This document shows, piece after piece, positions 51,074-63,460 of a stretch of 64,000 bases of DNA. How positions within the stretch are numbered: position 1 is the first letter of the stretch; every line of letters starts with the position of its first letter. Source of the stretch: Pictodentalium vernedei (Eukaryota > Mollusca > Scaphopoda > Dentaliida > Dentaliidae); the NCBI GenBank assembly GCA_031216915.1, contig CM062297.1, positions 176,814,356-176,878,355 of the forward strand, written 5' to 3'. The position numbers and the translations under genes are program-made. The notes below the pieces were generated by a model. That model did no database searches, had not been told where the DNA came from, and was given only the letters and a program-made list of their open reading frames with translations.

Positions 51074-52305
51074 TCAGGGAACGACTTGTTTAGAACGAGC
51101 GGAAAATATAAAGAATAGCGGACCCAACCAACACTTTATGAAAACCTTAACAAAACCCTACCAACTTTTCATGGTTTCTTTGCATTCTTTATTTTTCTTT
51201 GTAAACGACCAAAAACCTACATCTGTGTTTTTCATTGTTTTTATGCATTTCCCAAGAATCGGCTTCTGAAAGGTGATTGTCAGCGTTCGTTTGACGCAGC
51301 CTATCAAATATATGACATTGTGGTGGACATTTCTCTGATACGTAGAATAAATCATTTTTCAGTGATTGTTTTGGTTAACTTACGCCAAACCTTACATTTA
51401 CTAACCGCAACCCGCCAGACACGTCACGCTTTTGTAATGAATTAACTTACCTTAGCAATTAAAGACAATTCATTATTAGTTCAGTGAAGGCCGGGTTCGG
51501 GATAGCTAACCCTAGCCCAAACATTACTGTCCTTAACCCACCAAAGGCGGGCGGAATGATTTTGAAACACATTAATTTATCCCCGTGATACTTACCGACT
51601 TCTCTCTTTAGCGGAATATGATTCTCAAATCGAATACATTCGCATTCAGAAAGAAAATTTATTTATAGCAGGAAGGGTTAACATGGTTGTATTTTTTGTG
51701 TATTAAGATGTTTGTTGACATTCGGGTAAAATCTTAAATTTGAGCAACTTGTCCCGCGCGTTCAGTGACACCGATGCACATAGTGGCGAGGTGTTACAGC
51801 ATGGGACAGGTTGTGCAAATTCATGAAATACCGACAGCGATGTTGGTATTTTCCTTACACCCTGTCCGTTGTCCAATCAACAAATACCTCAGACTCATGA
51901 ATACTCAGTGGATCAGAGGGATTCAAGTGACGTCACATGACCACCTTGCCTATTGTTCCATCAGGTACTTCAAATTACTAAAACTCTAGCTCTGTTGTCT
52001 TTTCGGGGTATGCAAGTAACTTGAAATACCCGATAGAGCAATAGACTAGGTGTTCAAATGGCGTCATTTGAATACCTCTGGTCCACAGAAGATATCTGAG
52101 TCCGTGCGATTTGTTGATTGATTATTTGGAAGCAAGTAATTTCACGACATCGGGGAAAGCAATGCGATGAATATATATCGCCTCTCACCTAAACTATATT
52201 TTGGGAAGAGCACTTTCTGTAACACTAAGTGTAATTTTATGAATACCACTTTAAGTTATCTCTATAATGCTGAGTTTATACACCCAGGACTCTTTTTTCG
52301 AGTTG
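51074..52305. other. Host intergenic DNA, no gene recognised
   Basis: No coding region or repeat family could be supported. The stretch ends at the target duplication (TTCATG, 52306-52311) of the foldback element. Confidence 0.45.
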
Positions 52306-52311
52306 TTCATG

Positions 52312-54231
52312 AGTAGTAGGGAATGGCCTTTTCATGCTCGTTTACCCGGACATCGAGGTCAATGACCCCACGCAATGACCCCGCGCCCAAAACTGCCCAG
52401 GCCTTTTAGGCTCCCCTCACCCCTCCCTGTGTCCAAGCCTGTTAGGCCCTCTTCACCCTCCACGTACCCAAAGCCAGTTGGGCCCTCCTTCGTGCCTAAA
52501 GCCCGTTAGGCCCCCGCGCCCAAAGCTAGTTCGTCCCTCCTTCATGCCTAAAACCCATTAGGCCACCCTCACCCCTCTCCGTGCCCAAGTCCGTGTGTTC
52601 CTGTGCCCAAGATGGCGGCGTCGTTAATGCGCATGACGTCAACAAGATGGCTGCGCCCTTCTTGGGCATGCGCAATAACACTTTTAAAGATGGTGGTGCC
52701 CATGATATGTATGGCGTCAACAAGATGGCTGCCCCTTTTTGGGCGTGCACAATAACACTTTTCAAGATGGTGGTGCCCATGATATGCATGACGTCAACAA
52801 CATGGCGGCCCATACATCTTTTAGAGATGCACTCACGTAAAAGAATGCAACATAGCGGTCACTGATTTGGGAACGTGGAGGGGTGATGGGGGACTAACGG
52901 ACTTGGGTACGGGAGGGGTGATGGGCCCCCAAGAAGGCATGGGCGCTTTGTGCTCTTAGTTTTTAATATGTTTGGGGAAATCAGTCAGTACTTTTCATGT
53001 CACACACAAACAAAGTAATAGATTACATAAACTTTAATTAAAATTGAAGTTCAATTTGAAACATTACTTCCTTCGTCTAATATAGAAAGCTATGTATATA
53101 TGTAAACGTATATCTGTAAACATTATCAAAAATCATAAAGGGTCTTGAGTTAATCCTCTTACGATTGTGTTGTAAATAAACTGTGTCTGAAGGTTTATCT
53201 TCATTCGTGTAACCTTTATTGACAAAATTACCCTGGCTTGGCTTTATCAAACGTTGTTATTGTCGAGAGCATATCTGGGCAAGAAGAACAGAGTATTAAT
53301 CTGTTATACAAACGCGTAATCAGTTTTCTTCCTGTTGGGTGTAGAATTACCTGATGCCGGTTTTGTGGCTAAAGCCAAAACGGAATGAACAACTCTAAAT
53401 TTTTCTGTCCATTCAGTTTTTATTTTCACATAAAATCAGTTTTTACAAAAGTAATTAATTGGTTTTAGAGTAGTCAAAATAGATTTGCAGTCAGATTTAT
53501 AATTCTACAAGTAATTTTTACAAAGCGGAAAATGGTTTTACAATCAGTTAAAATGGATTTTCAGTCAGTTTTTAAAAGTGATAAGAGCACAAAGCGCCCA
53601 TGCCTTTTGGGGGGCCCATCACCCTTCCCCGTACCCAAGTCCGTTAGTCCCCCATCACCCCTCCACGTTCCCAAATCAGTGACCGCTATGTTGTATTCTT
53701 TCACGTGAGTGCATCTCTAAAAGATGTATGGGCCGCCATGTTGTTGACGTCATGCATATCATGGGCACCACCATCTTGAAAAGTGTTATTGCGCATGCCC
53801 AAAAAGGGCGCAGCCATCTTGTTGACATCATACATATCATGGGCACCACCATCTTGAAAAGTGTTATTGCGCATACCCAAAATGGGCGCAGCCATCTTGT
53901 TGACGTCATGCGCATTAACGACGCCGCCATCTTGGGCACAGGGACACACGGATTTGGGCACGGAGAGGGGTGAGGGTGGCCTAACGGGTTTTAGGCATGA
54001 AGGATGGACGAACTATCTTTGGGCGCGGGGAGGGCCTAACGGGCTTTAGGCACGGAGGAGGGCCCAACTAGCTTTGGGCACGGGGAGGGTAAAGAAGGCC
54101 TAACGGGCTAGGCCATAGGGGGATGAAGGGAGCCTTAAAAGGCCTGGGCGTTTTGGGCGCGGCGTCATTGCGCGGAGTCATTGACCTCGAGGTCCGGGTA
54201 AACGAGCATGAAAAGGCCATTCCCTACTACT
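52312..54231. mobile_element. 1.9-kb foldback element with Polinton-like ends and 6-bp duplication
   Basis: The left end AGTAGTAGGGAATGGCC (52312) and right end GGCCATTCCCTACTACT (54231) are perfectly inverted over the terminal 17 bp. The arms pair for about 600 bp each (52312-52930 and 53590-54231). TTCATG at 52306-52311 is repeated exactly at 54232-54237. The arms contain GTTAGGCC-type short repeats and 75-80-bp units with CAAGATGGCKGC and TGACGTCA motifs. The 650-bp centre has no gene. AG/CT ends and a 6-bp duplication are Polinton hallmarks, so a non-autonomous element mobilised by Polinton-type integrase is the best fit. Confidence 0.75.
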
Positions 54232-54237
54232 TTCATG

Positions 54238-54981
54238 TTACTACATTTGCGCACAATGATTAAGGATTTCATCTGCAAAAAAGTGCAAGGCAACAAGTAA
54301 ATATTTGATGACTGGCGTTGGAATTTCAAGACATACATACTGCAGTTACGGTGTTAACAGCATTAACAGCTAAATCATTTGCTGCGTCTTGATTGCGCAT
54401 TCCTTAAATACATTGTGTCGAATAACTAAAAGCGCGATTACGTCCCCACTCTCTATAGCTCGTCCAAAATAAATATTTTTAAAAGAGCAACATGGTAATT
54501 ACATGACCGGCTTCAATATGGTCCACACACGGGACATTCAAATTTTGTGTTTGTGGTATTGCATTGCAGCATTGCAATACATAAAAAAGTGTCTGGTGAA
54601 AATGTATTCTCCGAGTCTGGAGTATGTAATTATTCCATTGATGCCAGAACATTCGAATTCTCGACCATTTTGTGGTTATACGGGTTCGTAACTTATGCCG
54701 TTGACTTGTTAATTCTCTTCAAAAACATAAAATTCATTTTTCTCTTGAAAAGGTTTATATATTCATGTTTTACTCATTATTTTGTTATTAGTTGCATTTT
54801 TCACTTTTTTCGTTTTTGTGTCACTGGTAAACATCAACAAATTTACAGAGCTGAAACGGTTAAGGGGTTTTCTTGATCGAATAATCACGTGGATTAACCT
54901 TGGTTAACCGATTAATCACTTGTCCAAATAGATATCTGAATAATTGCCATACCGTTGATGATTTACATTTTACAGCATGAA
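54238..54981. other. Host intergenic DNA, no gene recognised
   Basis: A 109-codon frame at 54547-54876 is hydrophobic and Phe-rich without a recognisable domain. It is not supported as a gene. Confidence 0.4.
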
Positions 54982-55223
54982 CCCTTTACCCAACGTAACA
55001 AACAAAACCGACTAGGCCTATATACAAAAATCTCCATTCAAATTTATTATGTTTTCAATTTTTGTCTCAAAAACATAGCTTATGACCCCTCATTGGAACG
55101 GTCTCGTTCAGCTCGTTCCAATGAGGAGTCATAAGCTATGTTTTTGAGACAAAAATTGAAATTTTTTAGTAATTCATGAATTTATTTTGCAAGTATCGTC
55201 TGCTTCCCGCAATGGGTAAAGGG
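54982..55223. mobile_element. TTAA-flanked foldback MITE, copy 3 (reverse orientation)
   Basis: CCCTTTACCCAACGTAAC ... GGGTAAAGGG is bounded by TGAA (a changed TTAA) at 54978-54981 and TTAA at 55224-55227. The central hairpin is built on AACATAGCTTATGACYCCTC. Confidence 0.78.
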
Positions 55224-55669
55224 TTAAGAATGACAATTCCCAGCTACTGATACAGTATGATGATCATGCAAGTAAACAAGTATGTCACCAAGTAACTTGT
55301 ATGCTTTACTCTGTCTCACATAATTGATGTGAGTCAGTGTGACAATTTCTACCTGTTTTGGAGCAGGTTTGTTCCTTTGTTAACCCATATAATACAGTAG
55401 TTCAAAAGTAACGATAATCGATCAATTATTTCTTGGATCGATCAAGATGTTGATCATTGATTAATCGATTAACCGTTTCAGCTCTACAAAGTTACTAAGG
55501 TTTTGTTGGACGACCCTTTAAACAGAAGCTACAACCACCCATTTTGCTCCAAAACTATATATATTTTAAGAAGAAATATCAAAGAATGTATGGAATCCAT
55601 GAAACGTTAGTAAAAGTGTGATTATGTTTTTTTTTGTAATTTACTTGGTTCACTATTCTTCATGTTTAC

Positions 55670-55911
55670 CGAAAACAGCGGCTCCTACAAGCATGGCAAG
55701 AGCATCTCGGGCACTCAAACTCCAAGCAGTGTTGTCTCCCCTCGCCACACTCGATAGATCTGATTCGACACTGCCACAGGTTGTTCAATCTGCGAGATCT
55801 GTTCTTGCAGATTGTCTGTCGTGTGCTATGAGTTCTACAAAATACATTGAGTACATTTCAGCTTGCTCTAACTGGATTGTCCGAGAAAGAATTTTCCAAA
55901 ATATCTCTTGA
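55670..55911 (+). CDS. Candidate host terminal exon, unrecognised
   Basis: The open segment follows a pyrimidine-rich tract and ...CCGAAAACAG, a fair splice acceptor. It reads AAPTSMARASRALKLQAVLS and continues to NWIVRERIFQNIS before TGA 55909-55911. A poly(A) signal AATAAA lies at 55938-55943, 26 nt downstream. Composition is helical and not repeat-like. I do not recognise the protein. It could equally be an isolated pseudogene piece; no upstream exon was identified in the window. Confidence 0.3.
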
Positions 55912-56327
55912 ATGAATGAGAAATCGAAAAAAACTGAAATAAATAATTAAATATACACTGCCCATGAAGACATGCAGTGACGTGACGTTTGTAAATAAAC
56001 AAAGAATGCACGTGTCATTTTTCACAATCAGCATGGAGTTGGTCGAGATACTGCATGTGGTGTCCTACATTTTGTTGAATGAAAGACAGGTGGTGGTTGT
56101 GTGGAATTGTCATTTTTGGCGCGGAGTATTTGTGAGTGACGTATGGAAAAAATTATTGTCTGCTTGTTGTTATATTCTTCGCTCATTACATGTACCGGCA
56201 TTTGAATATAGTTTTCGGTGCGTTTAATTACAACAAAGAAAAGCATTATGCATAAACAATATAAAACCACACAAATACTGAAAACAACTACATAGATGCC
56301 ACATTATCTTAAGAGTTAATTATATAT

Positions 56328-57333
56328 ATGCCTCTAAGTAAAGTGATTCGGGTGCCAGACTTGCTTTCGATTCGAAAATTAAAAAGATGGATATCCGAAG
56401 TCAATAACCATAAACATTTAGGAGTTATATTAAATAGCACATGTTCATGGAACGACCACATTGAGCATATCTGCTCTAAAGCCTGGTCTGGCTTAGACCA
56501 ACTGAGGAAGCAGAAACTCAATCTCGATCGCAGCGTCCTTGAAAAAATATACCTTGCCTTCGTTAGGTCTCTACTAGAATACGCTGATGCTGTCTGGGAT
56601 AATTGTTCAGCAGCTCAAGTCGCCGAGGTGGTGAAAATACAGATCGCAGCGGCTAGGATCGTTACCGGGGCAACTATCAATTGTAGTAAGTCTCTGCTTT
56701 ATTCCGAAACACGTTGGAGCTCTCTACAAGACAGACGTCGCGAACATAAGCTGTTGCAGTATTTCAAAATGTATCTCCGCATGTCGCCCTTATCTATTGC
56801 CAATAAAGTTCCCCCAATCGCCTCATCGTTAAATCTATCGCTCAATCTCCGGTCATGTCGTAACCACAGAGTTCCTTTTTGTCGGACTCAGTTCTATCAG
56901 TCGTCTTTTATCCCGAGTGTCACTGATCAATGGGACAAACTGCCTTCATCTGTCCGCGAGATCTCATCACTGATCAATTTCAAGACTTTCCTAAATGCTG
57001 GAAATCAGCGACCACCTGTGTTTTACAGTGGCGCGAAATCACGCGCAGCCCAAAAATATCACTGCAGGTTGCGATTGCATTGTAGTAACCTTAATTCTCA
57101 TTTATATGACGCTCATCTGTCACCTACCCCATTCTGTCAATGATGGATGTGCGAGACACTGTCCAATGTACTCAAATGCCCGTAATAGTACTACCAACCT
57201 TCTGCCATTTACTGTAAACATATCGACACTTCTTTCTGGATCTGAATTTTTGAATAGTCGGAAAAACCGACTATTCGTTTTTGAAGTGGTGCATGACTTC
57301 ATTTTATCAAGTAGGCGTTTATGTGACTGCTAA
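56328..57333 (+). pseudogene. LINE reverse transcriptase, C-terminal part (5'-truncated copy)
   Basis: The frame 56328-57143 carries NNHKHLGVILNSTCSWNDHI and RSLLEYADAVWDN, followed by the DRRREHKLLQYFKMY and VTDQWDKLPSSVRE segments typical of the post-RT region of Jockey/CR1-like LINEs. A frameshift near 57135 moves the end (CARHCPMYSNARN, FEVVHDFILSSRRL) into the frame ending at 57333. The catalytic RT region is missing, as expected for a 5'-truncated insertion. Confidence 0.85.
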
Positions 57334-58836
57334 GGATCAAACCACCACGTACGTCTACTACTATATGACGAATTTACCACCAGTCCTATAATCATGCTTT
57401 CCTTTCCGTTTTCTTCGCATGGATCACCATCAAGGCTGCTTCCGTCTCACTTCTCACTAACGGATCTTCTGCTGCCAACTTGCGAGTGTCTTGAATGCGA
57501 AGGCAATGTATTGTACTTTCAAGCTGGCATTCCCTATTTTCTATTGCTACTTTCCTCTGTACTTTCTTTTCATCTGTTCCTTCATTCACAAGCACGGTTT
57601 AAACAATATCATGTGTCGCCGCCTGGTAGTTTGACTCCCTGTGCTTACCTTTCTTCAACTATAATTACCACCCACTTTCTCACCGGTTTTATCCCTGGAC
57701 GGCGTGTCGTGTCCTTGCACTCGAGGTTACCTGTTAGTGTCGACAACGATGCTGACAAATCAAATCTGAATGATCTCTCGGGTATTTGCTCCCAGGTCTA
57801 CATTCTTCGGGCCTATAGGTTGCTCTCACTGTGTGCATGGATGCGGTGCCCGGGTTGGCACGTGGCTGATGATCAAGCTGCCGATCGACAGCAGGCCATG
57901 GGTTCTAGGTGGCGATATATGAGTCCATCTACTATATTATACCACCTTTTTGTGTGAATTTATGAATGACCCCGGGAGATGACTAACATAAGCTCCCAGC
58001 TTTCTGTCAGATCCCCTATTACATAATAATTTGGTATTTTGTTAGTATATGTTATATTCTTGATGTTCTCTATACATACTATCACTTTTTTGGTGTTCTG
58101 TTCATTATTGTAACATATAGCATACTTATTGAATAAATATTGTTTAAACAAAAAAGATTGAAATGTACTTATCACTACTCGGTTGATCTCTCCAAGCAAT
58201 TTGGCTTCCCCCATCTGCACCATTTACGGCATAGACAAAAACTGAATTACAAAAGAATTATAAAAAAATCTGTTACTTTTTGCTGCACTCTTGTAGTGGA
58301 ATGTAGCTCCCAGTAAACCAAAAAAAAGTAATATTCTGAGAAAAGGTATATAAGAAATGTCCTCGTACATACGTATTCCCTGGGTGGGGTGGGGGAGGCT
58401 CTCTGAGGTTGATGGTGAAAAGTGGAGGTAGGGGAGTCGTGAAAATGACCGTGTCTGTTGGAGGGGGTTAAACTTGATTTGTTCCGACTGCGATGGCTCA
58501 TGTGTCGACTGATAAAATATCCCAACTACGTCACCAAACCATGCTTACATCATGCCTTCGTCGAACCATAGTTCGAATATTAGGCAGTCGGAATTACAGT
58601 TAAAAAATGTAAGACTTCTTGGACATTTATTTGTAGATAAGTAACATCACTAACATATACATGTAGTAGTCTTGACGGAACGTCTTCTTTGATTAGCACG
58701 CACAGTACACCAGATTGTGCGTGCTGGAACCCCCAAACTACCCCGAATCGTGTACAACTGTCGTCCAAAAGTATAAGCGACTGTGTGCGACACGAGTCCA
58801 AATATTAAATCAAGTCCCGTAAGACAGCACAGTTAA
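57334..58836. other. LINE downstream region and host DNA
   Basis: A 187-codon frame (57394-57957) follows the LINE but has low-complexity composition and no domain. An AATAAA at 58132-58137 may be the LINE 3' end. No gene is supported. Confidence 0.4.
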
Positions 58837-59064
58837 CCCTTCACCTAACATGAAAAGCAGACGACAAACAAAATTCTTGAATAACTAATTGTTTTTCATT
58901 TTTTGTCTCAAAAACACAGGCTATGAACCCCTTTTGGAATGAGCTCGTCCAGATTGTTCCAAAGAGGGGTCATAACCTATGTTTTTGAGACAAAAAAAAA
59001 TGAAAATTAATATGGCGACATTTATGAAAAGCGCTGGCTTTTGGCTGTTACGTTAGGTGAAGGG
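58837..59064. mobile_element. TTAA-flanked foldback MITE, copy 4
   Basis: CCCTTCACCTAACATG ... GTTAGGTGAAGGG follows TTAA at 58833-58836; the right TTAA is degraded. The terminal change T to C is matched by a compensating A to G at the other end, so the terminal repeats still pair. The central hairpin is imperfect. Confidence 0.75.
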
Positions 59065-60929
59065 TATAAATTAAAAGTCCTGCCATTACTTGCCCACAAA
59101 TAGCATGCACTCTGGGCGTTGGTATGCGTGCTGTGACGGCACAGCAGATGATGCATATATGCCTTATGTATAAGCATATGTTTCGGCCAATCTATCTCCG
59201 AGTGAACCCGGAGGTTCATTGGCTAAGACATTGCTTGTGCTTTCTATTGATAACCAGGAGAATCTGTCGTGCTTTGAATTTTATTCGATCAGATTTGATA
59301 GGAAAATTCACCCAATTCCTACAGGAAATTATGTCAAAATAAGCTCATAGTTCGTGACAAAACTTCTAGAATAGCAAGTGCGAATCAGTATCTGAGACGC
59401 CAATAAAGATAAAAATGCTCAGACTGGAAAACGTATTGGGGTGGGCTTCCTCCACCTCCCCGTCCCTATGCCCTTAACCCGTCGCTGCGCACTTAATTGG
59501 AGAGATCAATCTTGGCCAAACAATGTCGTCTAGGGAAATCCTTGGAATCCACAAGCAGCAGGCATCAACTTGGTTTATTACACGTAGTATGTACTAATTG
59601 TGTATCTTCTAATGGCTGAACTGGTGTGTGTGGATCTCTGTAGGCACTGGGCCTACGGGGATCCTCACTCAGCAGATAAGCCACTTTTAAGCTGAAAACA
59701 TATTTGGAAAATTAATATTGCTCAATCAAGTTTCTGACCTAATTTTATCACTATTTTGTTTTGGTTCTGAAAGGTTCTGTTGTTTGATACTCGGTTACTT
59801 CGGTGGGGAGAGAAGTGCTCCTGCCCCCTCCCGGGTACATCTCTGATAGAAGAAAATTCCAGAAAAGTTTTAGCTAATGAAATCTCGATTTTAACTTGCA
59901 AATTCCCTTGCTGAAATATTGTGTACGCTTACGCCCTTTTCACAAGAGTTGAGAGTTATTGGTTGTGTGAAAACTTCTATCCGTGGTTGATCAATGGCGA
60001 TCCCCAGGCTACGCAAACTGTAAGCGGTAAAAAATTCATTCTCTTTACTTGTAACTGGTTTTCGTCCAGACGTAGTTTAATGTTTTGCCAAAATAACGTT
60101 TGACTCCCTCCCCCCCCCCCCCCCCCCTTCTAAACAATACCGATAGAAAGTGTCTTTGGTGTTTTTTTATGGTTTTAAGATAGTATTTAATAACATACCA
60201 ATAGTTTACCAAATTTGGCCTATCAGAAAGCAAAAAGGTTAGGTCATATTCAACATGACTTCCGCTGATGTACAACAAAATTGTTTTGATTGGTTTTACA
60301 CATATTAAATGTTTTACACACTTATAGGAATATGGTGCCATAAAGTCTAACTGACAAAATTAAAATTTAAAAACGACGTCGTTATGACGTAGCATTACGT
60401 CATTGTACTTTACGTAATATTTTACAATACTTAATGTATTATAAACTTATTAGTGTTTGGTTTTAACACCTATAAATGTATTATATACCTTTAGTAATAT
60501 GACACCATTGAGTCTAACGTACCTTTCGAAATTTCATGGAAATATCAGTATGACATACTATTACGTCAGTGTGAAGCAAAAGTGTTCTGTTGAAACTATC
60601 AAGATGTCCTACAAACTTACCTCATAATCAAACACTGGTTTCATCACTCTGCGTGAAATGCTGACACCCAGAAACAGGTTTAGAGAGTTTTGTTCCCATA
60701 ATACAGTCATTTCTTCCCTTAGTACCAGGGCATACCCTAAGAGCTAACCCATACAGAGTTCAATGGCTACACGTCATTGTCAGAAGAGCAATAAAACAGG
60801 ACTGTTTTATAAAATATTGATAACTTCTAATGCATTTACATTTTTGTTTTGCATTGTCAAAAGAACCTGACTTTGCAACCGACTGGGGAACATTGTTCTC
60901 TGGTATCTAATATTGTTCTATTTCACCTT
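59065..60929. other. Host intergenic DNA, no gene recognised
   Basis: A degraded relative of the Tc1-like MITE centre lies at about 59175-59235 (GTTTCGGCCAAT...ATTGGCTAAGAC). A C-run is at about 60109-60127. Nothing coding is supported. Confidence 0.45.
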
Positions 60930-61280
60930 CTATAAACCAGATCCTTCTTCACGTACATTCATCAACATCGTCATCCTCTGAGGAATCATCAAAAACTGGA
61001 TGGCAGTGGGGGTTGTAACGTGACTCAATTGGGCATAGGCCACATGTATGATGTAGATGGTGTTACTGTAGCCTGTTGCACAATTACAATATATAACCTT
61101 GAGGAGATTCTCTTGAACTGGTTTCTGGTCCATTATAATTGGCAACAAGTGTTCGCCATCACACTTCCAACCCCAGTCTTTCGAGTCCATATTTCCGTCT
61201 GTTCTAATCCACACAATAATTTGATAATATGCTCGAAGGCAATGGAAACTTTGCACCAGATGTGGTCTTTCTAGCTTCAC
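60930..61280 (-). pseudogene. Remnant of a repeat-encoded protein with Trp-Gly and Cys-rich region
   Basis: The minus strand reads QSFHCLRAYYQIIVW, then DWGWKCDGEHLLPIIMDQ and LLKVIYCNC. In a shifted frame a Cys-containing tail and an acidic DDSSEDDDVDE-like end follow. This pattern (WGW, basic-acidic, LL..V.CNC, Cys cluster) recurs in proteins of repetitive origin in invertebrate genomes. Frames are broken. The assignment is tentative. Confidence 0.35.
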
Positions 61281-61571
61281 AAACTATTTGACCGAAGTCA
61301 CCTTTTAGCAAGCAACGTGTTGCAAAGATTACCAAATGCCAGTTTTTCCTCCAAACAATGATACAAACACCCCATCACCTAAAATCTCCACAGATGCAGG
61401 GTTTTAATTAAGCAAACAAAGTGTGTACATTAGCATCATCTTCTCTTACACTTCCATATAGTCTGGAGGTACTTTCGCAACCACTAAATGCGTGATCAAA
61501 AACTAACTGGGCGCATACCTCATAGCTCAGCAATTCCATTAGACAGCTGATGTAAAAAATGTACTTGGAAT

Positions 61572-62289
61572 TAGGGTTTAATCCCGGGAACCTGAATTCC
61601 CGGGTTCTCGGTTCCTAAAGCCGACCCCGATACCCGGAAAATCTACAGCACGGAATCGGGAGTGAAGCTTGGCACTGTTTGTGTATTGAACTGAAGTTTT
61701 CTGAATTGAAACTTTGTAGGATTTCGTCAGTCCTTCCACGTCTGAAATTCTGCTGTCCTGATTCTTGACGAACCATTTTCAACAAATCACTGTAACTCAC
61801 AGTCAGTTCTGAAGCCCCCCCCCCCCCCTCTCCCTTTCAACAGCAAAATCTTCTTCACACGCTTCAAAGTTCAAACTCGCCTTCATTTTTAGAATCACTA
61901 GTATCACTATTCACTACCTCCCCAACATCAACACCCTCTTCACAGCCGTCACCAGTCTCCTATGCTTAAAGCAGAGGAGACTGATGACGGCAGTGAAGAG
62001 GGTGTTGATGTTGGAGAAGGTAGAGGTGATCACCAGTCGCCTCTGCTTAAAGCAGGTAGAGGTGATAATGCGAATGATTCTGAAAATAAAAACGAGACTG
62101 AAGCGGGTTTGGGTTTTCATACTTTTCTTAGGATAAAAACTTTTCCGTTTGGACTTTGGAGATGGGAGACTGCCAAGGAAATTAAATGCGTCATGTTACT
62201 CTCGTAAAGTTGCTTGATGTTCCCAGTTCTGAGAGTAATTTCATTCCCGTCCCCGGTTCCTAGAAAACTAGGGAATATATTAAACCCTA
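61572..62289. mobile_element. hAT-like non-autonomous element
   Basis: Ends TAGGGTTTAATCCCGGG and ...ATATTAAACCCTA are inverted over at least 9 bp, with partly matching CCCGGTTCC segments further in. The flanking 8 bp CTTGGAAT (61564-61571) and CTCGGAAT (62290-62297) match at 7 of 8, as expected for a hAT target duplication. A 100-bp foldback centred at 61972 (CATCAACACCCTCTTCAC and complement) lies inside. No transposase is seen. Confidence 0.68.
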
Positions 62290-62297
62290 CTCGGAAT

Positions 62298-63116
62298 TCG
62301 CTTTGTCAGAATGAAAGTAGAGTGTTTGTTTTTAGTTTTTGCATAATGCAGAATCAAAACTAGCAGGTCAATGCCTTTCATATTAGGGTTGTCATCTGGT
62401 AATTTGAAGCATGTGTTGCCGTTACCGCAACGTCTGCAACAGCATCTGAAGAGGCATGAATGATATGGAATTCCCTTTCATTAAATTTGTCCCTAAAAAG
62501 GTTTATAATTGCTTGCTTACTTGAGTTTCTCGATAGAACCTTGTCCATTTTCCCTCAGAAAAAAAACGAAGTGAAATGAACAGCCGGTTGAACTTTCCGT
62601 TTCCTTCGCTGATGTTCATTATTCTTGGTGAATGGCACCCAACAGTAGCCGTCAAAAACCATTATTGCCTGGCCATACTTCGAAACTGTGAAGTTGACGC
62701 TTTCTTCTGCTATTATCCTGTGTGGCATTCCTTTCCTCCATATGATACGAAGGGGCGAGTAGCCTCCATCAAGGACAAAGTACTTATTTTGAGGTATGTG
62801 ACTGTGACAATAGCATTGCTGGAGGAACGATCGGCATATTCTCGGATGGCTTTTGCCAGCTGGACTTTGCTTTTCAATTGATACCGGTGGGTATGGACTT
62901 TACTCAAAGTCCATGACATCTGGACGTGTCAGACCTTCTACTTGTTATATTTAGAATAATAGGGCTAAATAAATAAATAAATAAATAAATGCCAACAGGT
63001 ACTCTGTGGAGGTTTTTGAACGCGCATATTAGCGGACCCCGAAATATTTAAACAGTTAAAAGCTCCTGAAACTCATGGTGGCAAATAAATAAATATTTGT
63101 TTTCTCGCCATGTTAG
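62298..63116. other. Host intergenic DNA, no gene recognised
   Basis: Frames at 62576-62881 (plus) and 62713-62919 (minus) show no recognisable domain. A short (AAAT)n tract lies at about 62966-62990. Confidence 0.4.
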
Positions 63117-63288
63117 GGTAATACACAGAACGACACACGCGTGTGAATGGGTCAATCGATATGGCACGAGTGCCAGTACGGAAGGATAGAACGAGAGGCC
63201 AGAGGCCTCGAGTTTTATTCTCCCGCGATGGCACAAGTGCCATATCGATTAACCCATTCACACGCGTGTGACTTTCTGTGCTTATTAC
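63117..63288. mobile_element. Palindromic MITE with CACACGCGTGTG arms
   Basis: GTAATACACAGAACGACACA at the left and its approximate complement at the right enclose arms with CACACGCGTGTGAATGGGT, ATCGATATGGCAC and a GGCCAGAGGCC centre. The whole element can fold into one hairpin. No clear target duplication was assigned. Confidence 0.6.
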
Positions 63289-63412
63289 ACGCCTTCCCGT
63301 CTATAAAAACAATTACTACACGGACACTCAGCAATTCATTTGACAACTGTCAACAAAAGGAACACATTTTATCGCCAACCAAATCTGTGAGGGGAATCTG
63401 TGTCACGTTTTC

Positions 63413-63460
63413 GTTCCAATGTGTTCTATGTGCCTTCTGGCACATAGAACACTTTGGAAC
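63413..63460. repeat. Short hairpin element, copy 3
   Basis: A 22-bp stem (63413-63434 with 63439-63460), one mismatch, 4-nt loop TTCT. It has the same arm sequence as 51026-51073. Confidence 0.83.

Noticed and set aside
57394-57957. 187-codon frame downstream of the LINE RT
   Set aside because: Low-complexity composition, no recognisable domain, no RNA evidence available; likely LINE trailer or chance.
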